A DNA stretch of 64,000 nt from assembly GCF_034043675.1 (NCBI RefSeq), contig NZ_JAXCLA010000003.1, positions 186,001 to 250,000 of the forward strand. Direction: 5' to 3'. The notes under the pieces are model-generated. The model was not told the origin of the DNA. It made no database searches and saw only the letters and a program-made list of their open reading frames with translations. A program made the position numbers and the translations under genes. Below, piece after piece: positions 49,225 to 59,191 of the stretch (the first letter of the stretch is position 1; every line of letters starts with the position of its first letter). This stretch comes from KK5 sp034043675 (GTDB lineage: Bacteria; Pseudomonadota; Gammaproteobacteria; Burkholderiales; Burkholderiaceae_C).

Positions 49225-50454
49225 TCACTTCTTCACCAGCGGGCACTTGCTGTCGGCGAGCTTGGTATAGGCCTCGGCCGCCGGAATGCGGGCCACGACC
49301 TTGTAGTAGTCCCAGGGCTCGGTGGACTCGGCCGGCGACTTCACCTGCATCAGGAACATGTCGTGCATGCCGCGGCCGTCTTCCTTGCGGATCGTGCCCT
49401 TGGTGTAGAAGTCATTGATCGGCGTGTCCTTCATCTTGGCCATGACCTTGTCGGCGTCGTCGCTCTTCAGCGCCTCGACGGCCTTCAGGTAGTGCATCGT
49501 GGCCGAGTAGTCCGCGGCCTGCAGCGAGGAGGGCATGCGCTTCATCTTCTCGAAGAAGCGGCGGGCCCAGGCGCGCGCCTCGGGGCTTTCGTTCCAGTAC
49601 CAGCTGTCGGTCACGTACATGCCTTCCGCGGCCTTCAGGCCCACCGAATGCACGTCGTTGATGAACATCAGCAGGCCGGCCAGCTTCATCGTCTTGGTGA
49701 TGCCGAACTCGTTGGCCGCCTTGATCGAGTTGATCGTGTCGCCGCCGGCGTTGGCCAGGCCCAGGATCTGCGCCTTGCTCGACTGCGCCTGCAGCAGGAA
49801 GGACGAGAAATCGCTGGCATTGAGCGGATGCTTGACGCTGCCCACCACCTGGCCGCCGCTCTTGGTGACGACGGCGCTGGTGTCGTTCTGCAGCGCGGCG
49901 CCGAAGGCGTAGTCGGCCGTCAGGAAGTACCAGGTCTTGCCGCCCGCCTTGGTGACCGCGGCGCCGGTGCCGTTGGCCAGCGCCACCGTGTCGTAGGCGT
50001 AGTGGACGGTGTAGGGCGTGCAGGCCTCGTTGGTCAGCGCGGACGAGCCGGCGCCGATCGAGATGAAGGGCTTCTTCTTCTCGGCCGCGACCTTGGCCAT
50101 CTGCAGGTTGGTGCCGGAATTGGTGCCGCCGATCAGCATGTCCACGCCCTGCGTGTCGAACCACTCGCGGGCCTTGGTGGCCGCCACGTCGGGCTTGTTC
50201 TGGTGGTCGGCGAAGACCAGCTCGATCTTCTTGCCGGCGACGGTGCCCTTCATGTCGGCGATGGCCATCCGGATCGCCTCGACGCCACCGGCGCCGTCGA
50301 TGTCGGCGTAGACGCTGGACATGTCGGTGATGATGCCGATCTTCACCACATCGCCGGAGATCTGGGCGTGGGCGGCGAGGCCGGTGCAGGCCAGGGCGCT
50401 TGCCAGGGCAAGTTGCTTGAATGGCTTGAACGGCTTGAAGGAAGCGTTGGACAT
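49225..50454 (-). CDS. ABC transporter periplasmic substrate-binding protein (LivK-like)
   Basis: A 409-residue type I periplasmic binding protein with a signal peptide ending at TGLAAHA (residue 30). DVVKIGIITDMSSVYADIDG begins the mature fold, as in amino-acid or amide/urea-type binding proteins, and FADHQNKPDVAATKAREW is conserved in this group. The sequence looks closer to the broad aromatic/branched-chain binding proteins of Burkholderiales than to E. coli LivK, so the ligand is uncertain. The start region encodes FKPFKPFKQ from a three-copy 9-bp tandem repeat. It lies third in the liv operon. Confidence 0.95.
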   Translation of the reverse strand: MSNASFKPFKPFKQLALASALACTGLAAHAQISGDVVKIGIITDMSSVYADIDGAGGVEAIRMAIADMKGTVAGKKIELVFADHQNKPDVAATKAREWFDTQGVDMLIGGTNSGTNLQMAKVAAEKKKPFISIGAGSSALTNEACTPYTVHYAYDTVALANGTGAAVTKAGGKTWYFLTADYAFGAALQNDTSAVVTKSGGQVVGSVKHPLNASDFSSFLLQAQSSKAQILGLANAGGDTINSIKAANEFGITKTMKLAGLLMFINDVHSVGLKAAEGMYVTDSWYWNESPEARAWARRFFEKMKRMPSSLQAADYSATMHYLKAVEALKSDDADKVMAKMKDTPINDFYTKGTIRKEDGRGMHDMFLMQVKSPAESTEPWDYYKVVARIPAAEAYTKLADSKCPLVKK

Positions 50455-50486
50455 GATGGGTCTCCTCGTTGTGAATTCAGAAAAGC

Positions 50487-51197
50487 TCAGACGCTCAGCA
50501 GCTCGTCGAGCAGCGCCTGCTTGGCGGGCAGCTCGGCCGCGGTAAAGGACTGGACCACCTCGCCATGCTCGATCACGATGAAGTGATCGGCCAGCGGGGC
50601 GGCGAAGCGGAAGTTCTGCTCCACCATCACGATGGTGAAGCCCTGCGATTTCAGCGTACGGATCATGCGCGCCAGCGCCTGCACGATCACCGGGGCCAGG
50701 CCCTCGGAGATCTCGTCCAGCAGCAGGATGTCGGCCTTGGTGCGCAAGATGCGGGCCACGGCCAGCATCTGCTGCTCGCCGCCGGAGAGCCGCGTGCCGG
50801 GGCTGTGCCGGCGCTCGGCCAGGTTCGGGAACATGGCGTAGATCTCGGCCTCGGTCATCGGCTTAGCGCGGCCCTGGCTCAGCGGCGGCGGCAGACGCAG
50901 GTTCTCCTCGGTGCTGAGCGAGGCGAAGATGCCGCGCTCCTCCGGGCAGTAGCCCAGGCCCAGGTGGGCGATGCGGTGCGTGGGCAGGCCGATGGTCTCG
51001 GTACCGTGGACCTTGATCGAGCCCTTGCGCGCGCCGGTCAGGCCCATGATGGCGCGCAGTGTGGTCGTGCGGCCGGCGCCGTTGCGGCCCAGCAGGGTCA
51101 AGACCTGGCCCTGAGGCACGCTCAGCGAGATGCCGTGGAGGATGTGGCTTTCGCCGTACCAGGCGTTGAGATCGCGTATCTCCAGCGCCGCGGTCAT
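50487..51197 (-). CDS. livF: Branched-chain amino acid ABC ATPase LivF, Walker A variant
   Basis: A 236-residue ABC ATPase. Signature LSGGEQQMLAVAR, Walker B ILLLDEISEGLAP and the switch region VEQN (where some ATPases have His) fit LivF. The Walker A segment reads GRNGAGRTTT, with Arg (CGC codon) in place of the catalytic Lys. LivG, its partner, keeps the normal Lys. Start overlaps the livG stop as TGATG. If Arg weakens hydrolysis, the transporter may depend on LivG for catalysis. Confidence 0.96.
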   Translation of the reverse strand: MTAALEIRDLNAWYGESHILHGISLSVPQGQVLTLLGRNGAGRTTTLRAIMGLTGARKGSIKVHGTETIGLPTHRIAHLGLGYCPEERGIFASLSTEENLRLPPPLSQGRAKPMTEAEIYAMFPNLAERRHSPGTRLSGGEQQMLAVARILRTKADILLLDEISEGLAPVIVQALARMIRTLKSQGFTIVMVEQNFRFAAPLADHFIVIEHGEVVQSFTAAELPAKQALLDELLSV

Positions 51198-51970
51198 CAG
51201 TGGGCTCCCTGCAGTTCGGTGGCCTCGGTGCCCATGTAGGCTTCGAGCACCGCGGGGTGCTTGGACACCTCGGCATAGTCGCCCTCGGCCAGCACGGCCC
51301 CGCGTGCCAGCACCGTAATGCGGTCGGCGATGCGCGAGACGACTTTCATGTTGTGTTCCACCATCAGCACGGTGCGGCCCTCGGCGACACGCTTGATCAG
51401 CGCCGTCACGCGGTCCACGTCCTCGTGGCCCATGCCCTGCGTGGGCTCGTCCAGCAGCATCAGTTGGGGCTCCATCGCCATCGTCGTGGCGATCTCCAGC
51501 GCGCGCTTGCGGCCGTAGGGCAGGTCGCCGGCCTTCAGCGAGGCCATCTCGCGCAGGTCCACCAGCTCCAGCAGCGCCAGCACCTTGGCGTCCAGCGCAT
51601 GCAGGCCGGTGAGGCCCTTCCAGAAGTGGAAGCTGGTGCCGGTGAAACGCTGCAGGCCGATGCGCACGTTCTCCAGCACGGTGAGGTGCGGGAACACGGC
51701 GGAGATCTGGAACGAGCGGATCACGCCGCGGCGGGCGATCTGGGCGGGCTTCTCGCCGGTGATGTCGGTGCCGTCGAAGACGATGGTGCCGCGCGTCGGC
51801 GTCAGGAACTTGGTCAGCAGGTTGAAGCAGGTGGTCTTGCCCGCGCCGTTGGGGCCGATCAGCGCGTGGATATGACCACGGCGGACCTGCAGGTTCACGC
51901 CGTCGACGGCAGTGAATCCCTTGAAGTCCTTGCTCAGCCCGCGGGTCTCAAGAATCAGCTCGCTGCTCAT
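51197..51970 (-). CDS. livG: Branched-chain amino acid ABC ATPase LivG
   Basis: A 257-residue ABC ATPase, first gene of the liv operon. Walker A GPNGAGKTT, LivG-type QISAVFPHLTVLENVRIGLQ, and Walker B LMLLDEPTQGM with MVEHNM are present. The signature motif reads LPYGRKRALEIA, the usual LivG form of the LSGGQ loop. ATG 51970 is chosen; the longer open frame upstream runs into the structured repeat at 52051. Confidence 0.96.
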   Translation of the reverse strand: MSSELILETRGLSKDFKGFTAVDGVNLQVRRGHIHALIGPNGAGKTTCFNLLTKFLTPTRGTIVFDGTDITGEKPAQIARRGVIRSFQISAVFPHLTVLENVRIGLQRFTGTSFHFWKGLTGLHALDAKVLALLELVDLREMASLKAGDLPYGRKRALEIATTMAMEPQLMLLDEPTQGMGHEDVDRVTALIKRVAEGRTVLMVEHNMKVVSRIADRITVLARGAVLAEGDYAEVSKHPAVLEAYMGTEATELQGAH

Positions 51971-52050
51971 CGGTCCTGCTGTTCGCCCCGTATTGGGAAG
52001 TGGCGCCCAATGTAGAGGCAGAAACTGACGCCAAACCTTCGGGGCAAACC

Positions 52051-52322
52051 CTAGGAGTCTGGGCGGCAGAAACTCGGGCCCGCGCCGGAGCGCTACGTGA
52101 TGCCAGGCAAGGCGCCGGCGAGACGTGGGTCGGAACCCACAACGAGCCGGCAACGCCGCATGGCATCACGCAGCACCCCGGCCCGAAGGGTTGAGCTTGC
52201 AAGGGGCCCCATCCATCGTTGCGGCGCTTGCCCGGACGCGAGTCCGGGCGGCGCACCACGCCTCGTCTGCGGCCCCTTGCAAGCTCAACGCGGGCCCGAG
52301 TTTCTGCAGCCCAGACTCCTGG
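52051..52322. repeat. 272-bp hairpin-rich element with 34-bp terminal inverted repeats
   Basis: Terminal inverted repeats of 34 bp at 52051-52084 and 52289-52322 match at 32 positions (CTAGGAGTCTGGGC... against CCAGGAGTCTGGGC...). Inside are two further palindromic arms. Left: CGTGATGCCA (52096-52105) with TGGCATCACG (52161-52170), capped by GTGGGT-CGGA-ACCCAC (52125-52140). Right: a 19-bp stem (52190-52208 with 52271-52289) capped by CCCGGAC-GCGA-GTCCGGG (52231-52248). No open frame is supportable. The layout suggests a non-autonomous mobile repeat. It fills most of the 354 bp between livG and the 62-residue gene, leaving 80 bp for the liv promoter. Confidence 0.8.
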
Positions 52323-52324
52323 AC

Positions 52325-52513
52325 TCAATGCGCTTGTGTCAGACCCGCGTCGAAATCCATCAGCACGCTGGCCAGTTCCAGTGCACGCCAAAGGTGCGGC
52401 GGCATCTCCATGATCTTCTCGGGCGACTTGGCCCGCATCGTCCAGGCGTGGATTTCGGAGTGCTGGTCGGGGGTCAGGAGATTCAGGGAGAGCATTTCGT
52501 CGAGCGTCTGCAT
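52325..52513 (-). CDS. Small 62-residue protein of unknown function
   Basis: An ATG start with a strong ribosome binding site (GAGGAGGACAGGACC before it) gives 62 residues with an acidic, helical composition: MQTLDEMLSLNLLTPDQHSE then EIMEMPPHLWRALELASVLM-like helices. No signal or membrane segment. I recognise no family, but the strong start signal makes it a likely real gene. Its stop lies two bases from the end of the structured element. Confidence 0.65.
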   Translation of the reverse strand: MQTLDEMLSLNLLTPDQHSEIHAWTMRAKSPEKIMEMPPHLWRALELASVLMDFDAGLTQAH

Positions 52514-52563
52514 GGTCCTGTCCTCCTCTATGGATGGGTCGATATTAATGCCTCAAGCACGCC

Positions 52564-53109
52564 TCAAGCAGAGGGCGTGCCAGGAGGATGCAGCGCCAGC
52601 CAGTCGGCGCGGCTCATGCCGTATACGGCCATTTCCATGTCGTACCACTGCCCCAGGCCCTGGGAGTGCATGCCCAGGCGCAGCATCACCTTGGCGGACG
52701 GCGCGTTGTCCGGCATGCAGACGGCCTGCAGCTCGGGCGCGCCCAGGTCCTCGAAGGCGAAGCGCGCCATCTCCTGCGCCGCCTCGCTGGCCAGGCCCCG
52801 GCCCCAGCGGTCGCGCCGCAGGCGCCAGCCGATCTCGTGCGGCAGCGCCCGGTCGCGGCCCATGTGCTGGATGCAGCCGGCGCCGATCAGCTCTCCGGTC
52901 TCGATCTCGATGAAGGCCCACCAGGAATAGCCCCACTCGGCCCAGCGCGCCTTCACGCGGTCGATCATCATCTGCGTGTCTTCCGGCGTGTCGGGCTTGC
53001 CGGTGATGTAGCGCATCACCTCCGGATCGAGGTTCAACGCGTGCAGGCCCTCGAAGTGGGCGTCGGTGAGCGGCTCCAGCCGCAGGCGCGGGGTGGTGAG
53101 AATGGTCAT
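52564..53109 (-). CDS. GNAT family N-acetyltransferase
   Basis: A 181-residue acetyltransferase of the RimJ/RimL type. TPRLRLEPLTDAHFEGLHAL starts the fold, EIGWRLRRDRWGRGLASEAA is the acetyl-CoA binding loop (Q/RxxGxG/A form), and ELQAVCMPDNAPSAKVMLRLGM is the C-terminal motif. The substrate is unknown. It lies 25 bp downstream of prfC on the same strand and may be co-transcribed with it. Confidence 0.93.
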   Translation of the reverse strand: MTILTTPRLRLEPLTDAHFEGLHALNLDPEVMRYITGKPDTPEDTQMMIDRVKARWAEWGYSWWAFIEIETGELIGAGCIQHMGRDRALPHEIGWRLRRDRWGRGLASEAAQEMARFAFEDLGAPELQAVCMPDNAPSAKVMLRLGMHSQGLGQWYDMEMAVYGMSRADWLALHPPGTPSA

Positions 53110-53134
53110 GAAGCGAGCTTAGCGCCCGCTTCGT

Positions 53135-54775
<1,641 letters not shown>

Positions 54776-54812
54776 GGCGGGCTGGGCTTGGAGAGCCCGC
54801 GATTATCGCGGT

Positions 54813-55067
54813 TCAGCTGCGTAGCAGCTCCAGCTGTGCCGGCAGACCGCCTTCAGGGCTCAGATGCAGCCGCGCAGCCCCGATGACCGACCAGGCCTCG
54901 CCGGGCCCGAGGAAGTGGTCGTCCAGCCAGCCCTCGCGGGTCAGCCAGACGCGACCGGCCAGCACGCGCAGCTCGGTGCGCTGGCCCGATTCGCAGTCCA
55001 GGCGGTGCACCGGGCCTCCGGCGGGGAGGGCCAGTACGCGTTGTTCGTCGATGCAGGTGGTGTCCAT
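54813..55067 (-). CDS. DUF2917 protein
   Basis: An 84-residue DUF2917 protein: TELRVLAGRVWLTREGWLDD, then HFLGPGEAWSV, a small beta-sandwich pattern resembling a cupin-like half. Function is unknown; the family is usually found beside MocR-type regulators, as here. ATG 55067 is chosen over the longer frame to give the usual length. Divergent from the MocR gene by 151 bp. Confidence 0.85.
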   Translation of the reverse strand: MDTTCIDEQRVLALPAGGPVHRLDCESGQRTELRVLAGRVWLTREGWLDDHFLGPGEAWSVIGAARLHLSPEGGLPAQLELLRS

Positions 55068-55152
55068 GCCGCCACTGTGGCGGCGGAAGCGTCGCGGCAA
55101 CAGTTACACGACCCGACCAAGCGATACCGCACAGCCGGCCACGCAGGGCGCT

Positions 55153-55210
55153 CTGTATGGGTCGGGCAGGCGGCCATCTGTACCACCCCGCCAACGCCAG
55201 GCCAGTACAG
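55153..55210. promoter_or_regulatory. CTGTA-type repeats between DUF2917 and MocR genes
   Basis: Three half-sites occur: CTGTATGGG at 55153-55161, CTGTACCAC at 55178-55186, and GTACAG (reverse complement CTGTAC) at 55205-55210. The last two form an inverted repeat with 21 bp between. MocR regulators bind repeated half-sites in the divergent region shared with their target gene, so these are good candidates. Confidence 0.5.
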
Positions 55211-55218
55211 AATGCCGC

Positions 55219-56685
55219 ATGGACATGCAGCACAGCCCGATCGCCGCGCCCGCGGACGACGGCGCCCTCTACCTGCGCATCGCCCACGGCCTGGCCGAGG
55301 CGATCCGCCGCGGCGGCCTGGCGCGCGGCCAGCGCCTGCCTTCGGTGCGCGAGACGGCACGGCAGCACGGCGTGGCGATCAGCACCGCCGTGCAGGCCTA
55401 CCACTGGCTAGAAGATGCCCGGCTGATCGAGGCCCGGCCGCGCTCGGGCTTCTTCGTCACCACGCGGCCCGTCGCCCGCGCGCTGCCGGAGCCGACGATC
55501 GCGCGGGCGACGCGCCGCGCGCACATGGTCAGCGTCGACGTGCTGGGCCGCCGCCTGCTGGCCCAGCCGCCGGAAGGTGACGGCGCGGTGATCAGCTTCA
55601 GCAGCGGCACGCCCGGCGCGTCGATGCTGGACCACGACCGCGTGCGCCGCAGCCTCGTGCGCGCCGTGCAGCGCCACCGCGACCTGCTGTGCCATTACCC
55701 GGAGCCCGACGGCCACATCGAGGCCCGCCGCGCGCTGGCCCGCTATGCGCTGCACCTGGGCTGCAGCCTGGACCCGGAGCGCATCACGATCACCGCCGGC
55801 TGCATGGAGGCGATCAGCCTGTGCCTGCGCGCGGCGACGCAGCCGGGCGACGTGGTCGCGATCGAGTCGCCCACGCACTACTCCTTCCTCGAACTGCTGC
55901 AGAGCCTGCACCTGCGGGCGCTGGAGATCCCCACGCACCCACGCCACGGCCTCTCGCTGGACGCGCTGCAACTCGCGCTGGACACGCAGCCGGTGAAGGC
56001 CGTGCTGGTGGTGCCGACCCTGTCCAACCCGCTGGGCTCCTGCATGCCGGTCTCCGAGCGGCGCCGCCTGGCGCAGATGGCGGCGCGGCACGGCATCGCG
56101 GTGATCGAGGACGCCGTCTACAACGACCTGGCCTTCCACGACGAGTTCCGCCGCACGGTGAAGAGCTTCGACGACGGCAGCGGCCACGTGATGCTGTGCG
56201 ACTCGTTCACCAAGACGGTGGCGCCGGGCCTGCGCCTGGGCTGGGTGGAGGCGGGCCGCTGGACCGAGCCGCTGCGCCGGCTCAAGAACGTGCAGGGCGC
56301 GCAGACGGCGGTGGTGGAGCTGGCCGTGGCGGACCTGATCTCGCAGGCCGGCCACACGGCAGCGATGCGCCAGCTGCGCAATGCCACGGCCGTGCGGCTG
56401 GAACTGGCGCGCGGACTGATCGCCGAGCACTTCCCGGCCGGCACCCGTGTCAGCGACCCACCGGGCGGCATGCTGCTGTGGGTGGAGCTGCCACGCGGCG
56501 CCGATGCGCAGGCGCTGCAGCAGGCGGCGCAGGCCGAGGGCATCCTGGTTGCGCCGGGCAGCCTGTTCAGCGCGCACGCCCGCTTCAAGGGCTGCCTGCG
56601 CATCGGCATCGGCGCGGACTGGGGCGAGGGCCATCCGGCCGCGCTACGCCGCGTCGGCGAGTTGGCCTCCGCGCTGCTGAAGTAA
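55219..56685 (+). CDS. MocR family regulator (GntR HTH fused to aminotransferase-like domain)
   Basis: A 488-residue MocR/GabR-type protein. GntR winged helix at about 15-80 (LYLRIAHGLAEAIRRGGLAR, LPSVRETARQHGVAISTAVQ), then a fold-type I aminotransferase domain with the PLP lysine in CDSFTKTVAPGLRLGW, and phosphate/cofactor residues in VPTLSNPLG and EDAVYND. Such proteins sense PLP or amino compounds. The start is ATG 55219; the frame is open further upstream through the intergenic region. It probably controls the divergent DUF2917 gene. Confidence 0.94.
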   Translation: MDMQHSPIAAPADDGALYLRIAHGLAEAIRRGGLARGQRLPSVRETARQHGVAISTAVQAYHWLEDARLIEARPRSGFFVTTRPVARALPEPTIARATRRAHMVSVDVLGRRLLAQPPEGDGAVISFSSGTPGASMLDHDRVRRSLVRAVQRHRDLLCHYPEPDGHIEARRALARYALHLGCSLDPERITITAGCMEAISLCLRAATQPGDVVAIESPTHYSFLELLQSLHLRALEIPTHPRHGLSLDALQLALDTQPVKAVLVVPTLSNPLGSCMPVSERRRLAQMAARHGIAVIEDAVYNDLAFHDEFRRTVKSFDDGSGHVMLCDSFTKTVAPGLRLGWVEAGRWTEPLRRLKNVQGAQTAVVELAVADLISQAGHTAAMRQLRNATAVRLELARGLIAEHFPAGTRVSDPPGGMLLWVELPRGADAQALQQAAQAEGILVAPGSLFSAHARFKGCLRIGIGADWGEGHPAALRRVGELASALLK

Positions 56686-56689
56686 CCGG

Positions 56690-57319
56690 TTATGCCAACG
56701 GCACGAAGGGCTTGACCCGCGCCATCAGCCGGTCCACGTACTCGGCCTTCTCGCCCACCGGCGCGGCATAGCTGAGCGCCTCGCGCGTCGCCGCCTCGCC
56801 GGCCTTCTTCAGCATCACCCAGGCCGCCAGGTACTGCGAGGCCAGGCAGCCGCCGGACGTGGCGAGCGGGCCGCGGGCGTGGAAGGGTTCGCTGTCCAGC
56901 ACCACGGTGCCGGTCTCGACCAGCCAGGGCTTGGTCGTCGTGTCGGTGCAGGCCGGCATGTCGCCGAGCAGGCCCAGGCGGGCCATCAGCAGCGCGCCGG
57001 AGCATTGCGCGCCGATCAACTGGCGCAGCGGATCGAGCTGCAGACGGTCCAGCAGCGCCGAGTTCTCGGCGATCGCGCGGGTGTAGATGCCGGAGCCGAA
57101 CAGCACCACATCGGCCTCGTTGGCCCATTCCAGCGGGCGCTGCAGCTCCACGTTGACGCCGTTCATCGAAGTGACGTGCCCGCCCGGCCCGGCCAGCTCG
57201 GCGCTGAAGCCCTGGGCGCGCAGCCGGTTCAGGAGGCCGAGGGCGATGAAGCTGTCCAGCTCGTTGAAGCCATCGAAGCTGAGGATCGCGATACGGGTCG
57301 GGGTGGGCGTCGGTTCCAT
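56690..57319 (-). CDS. DJ-1/PfpI family protein
   Basis: A 209-residue DJ-1/PfpI-like protein. ILSFDGFNELDSFIALGLLN starts the fold and the nucleophile elbow is IGAQCSGALLMARLGLL, with Cys near 105. Members include glyoxalase III/deglycases and the AraC-associated isonitrile-hydratase type; this one resembles the latter in length. Function not predictable. Convergent with the MocR gene, 4 bp apart. Confidence 0.88.
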   Translation of the reverse strand: MEPTPTPTRIAILSFDGFNELDSFIALGLLNRLRAQGFSAELAGPGGHVTSMNGVNVELQRPLEWANEADVVLFGSGIYTRAIAENSALLDRLQLDPLRQLIGAQCSGALLMARLGLLGDMPACTDTTTKPWLVETGTVVLDSEPFHARGPLATSGGCLASQYLAAWVMLKKAGEAATREALSYAAPVGEKAEYVDRLMARVKPFVPLA

Positions 57320-57370
57320 CGGGTAATTGTGTAGCGAAGCAGCAAAGTTGCGCGGGCAAGATGCGCGCCC

Positions 57371-59191
57371 ATGCCGCTCCCCGAAGAAGCCCTCGTCCCC
57401 GACTCCCGCCGCTGGGCCTGGCTACCTCCCGTGGGCACCTGGCGCTACTACGCGCTGCTGCTGGCCGTGGGCATGGGCGTGCTGGGGCCGCTGGGCGGCA
57501 TCACGGCGGCGTACATGAACTTCGCCACCGGCTTCTTCATCGGCGGCCAGGTGCTGGCCGGCATCCTCGGCTCCGTCGTGACTTACGGTTATGGGGCCGA
57601 GGGCCGGCACGGCGCCAACTACATCCAGACCACCGCCGCCTCGGTGGCCGGCATGATGGCGATGAGCACGCTGATCCAGGCGATGACCTGGATGGGCATG
57701 CCGCCGGTGCCGCACTGGCAACTGGTCGTCTACATGCTCTGCAACTCGATGATGGCGGCCGGCATCGGCATGGTCTATACGCCGATCCTGGTCGAGAAGA
57801 TGCAGCTGACCTTTCCGTCCGGCCTGGCGGTGGCCAACATCCTGCGCGCGCTGACCGACCCCGAGCTGCTGAAGCGCTCGGTGTCGCGGCTGTTCAGCGG
57901 CGTCGGCGCGGGCATCGCGGGCGGCCTGTCGGCCAACTACGTCGGCTGGATGCAGGCGATCGATTTCTCCGGCTCGACCTTCGGCGCCGGCATGATCGTC
58001 GGCGCGCGCATCGGCGTGGCGACGCTGGCCGGCGGCCTGGCGTTCTGGGCGCTGACGCCGTTCTTCATCAGCATCGGCTGGCTGCAGCCGGGCGATCCCT
58101 TCCGCAAGATCGCTTTCCTGATCGCGCTGGGCATGGTGCTGGGCGCGGCCATCGTCGACATGTCGCTGGTGCTGTGGCGCGCCGCGCGGCGCCTGGCCAC
58201 GCCACCGCAGAGCGGCCATGCCGCCGAGGTGCCCGCAGAGCAGCGCACCGGCCCGCGCGCCAGCATGCCGCGGCTGTTCGCCTGGATCGCCTTCTGGGCG
58301 CTGGCCACCGGCTGGGTCGGCATGGACTTCTTCCACGAGACGGCCGGCACGATGGTGCTGGCCATCGCGCTGGTGTTCGTGTTCGTCTTCATCAACGGCA
58401 TCTCGCTGGGCCTGACCGACCAGAACCCGATCTCCTCGGCCTTCGTCGTCACCGTGCTGCTGCTGGCCACCACCGGGCTGCGCGACCCGGTGCTGGCGCT
58501 GATGGCGGCCACCGTCGTCTTCGTCAGTTGCAACACCGCCGCCGACATGCAGCAGGACCGCTCGACCGGCTGGCGCCTGGGTTCCAACCGCGCGCTGCAG
58601 TTCCGCTTCCAGGCCGCCGGCCTGGTGCTGGGCGCGGTGCTGGCGGTGGCGGCGGCCCAGTTCTTCATGGCCGCACACCCGATCCTGCGCGCCGACCAGA
58701 CCGTCATGAGCGCGGACCAGGCGCCGGCCCAGTGGACCTCGGCCATGACCTACAAGTTCGTCGGCGCGCTGCGCAGCCTGACCGACCCGAAGCCCTTCCA
58801 GACGCAGGCGATCCTCGTCGGCATCGCGATCGGCTTCGCCACCGAGCTGCTGCGCAAGTGGCTGTTCACGCGGCCCGGCTACCGCCGCTTCATCGCCGCG
58901 CGCGGCCGGGCCGGGCAGGCGCTGGACTTCGTGCTGGACGCGATCGTCATCCCGACCCCGTACGCCTCCTCGTTCGGCGGCTTCGTCAACATCGCCACCT
59001 CGCTGTGGTTCGGCGGCGGCGGTGTGCTGGCGGCGACGCTGGAGGCGCTGAAGCCGAAACAGGAGGACTCAGATCAGGCCGCGCTGCCCTCGGACATGAG
59101 TTCGGTCTCGCTGTTCGGCGGCGGGGTGATCGCCGGCGATGCCCTGGCCGCGCTGGCGCTGGGCATCATGGGCCTGCTGTCGGTGGTGTGA
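57371..59191 (+). CDS. OPT family oligopeptide transporter
   Basis: A 606-residue membrane protein with about 14-16 helices. HGANYIQTTAASVAGMMAMS and FPSGLAVANILRAL are OPT/YSL hallmarks, and the C-terminal half has LTDQNPISSAFVVT. OPT proteins import oligopeptides or metal-chelate complexes in symport with protons; the substrate here is unknown. It diverges from the DJ-1-like gene by 51 bp and abuts the convergent nitrobindin-like gene with no gap. Confidence 0.92.
   Translation: MPLPEEALVPDSRRWAWLPPVGTWRYYALLLAVGMGVLGPLGGITAAYMNFATGFFIGGQVLAGILGSVVTYGYGAEGRHGANYIQTTAASVAGMMAMSTLIQAMTWMGMPPVPHWQLVVYMLCNSMMAAGIGMVYTPILVEKMQLTFPSGLAVANILRALTDPELLKRSVSRLFSGVGAGIAGGLSANYVGWMQAIDFSGSTFGAGMIVGARIGVATLAGGLAFWALTPFFISIGWLQPGDPFRKIAFLIALGMVLGAAIVDMSLVLWRAARRLATPPQSGHAAEVPAEQRTGPRASMPRLFAWIAFWALATGWVGMDFFHETAGTMVLAIALVFVFVFINGISLGLTDQNPISSAFVVTVLLLATTGLRDPVLALMAATVVFVSCNTAADMQQDRSTGWRLGSNRALQFRFQAAGLVLGAVLAVAAAQFFMAAHPILRADQTVMSADQAPAQWTSAMTYKFVGALRSLTDPKPFQTQAILVGIAIGFATELLRKWLFTRPGYRRFIAARGRAGQALDFVLDAIVIPTPYASSFGGFVNIATSLWFGGGGVLAATLEALKPKQEDSDQAALPSDMSSVSLFGGGVIAGDALAALALGIMGLLSVV

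Noticed and set aside
51971..52153. N-terminal extension of LivG and other frames reading GPEFL-PRLL through the structured element.
   Set aside because: They arise from the terminal inverted repeats being read in both directions; the family-like LivG start is ATG 51970.
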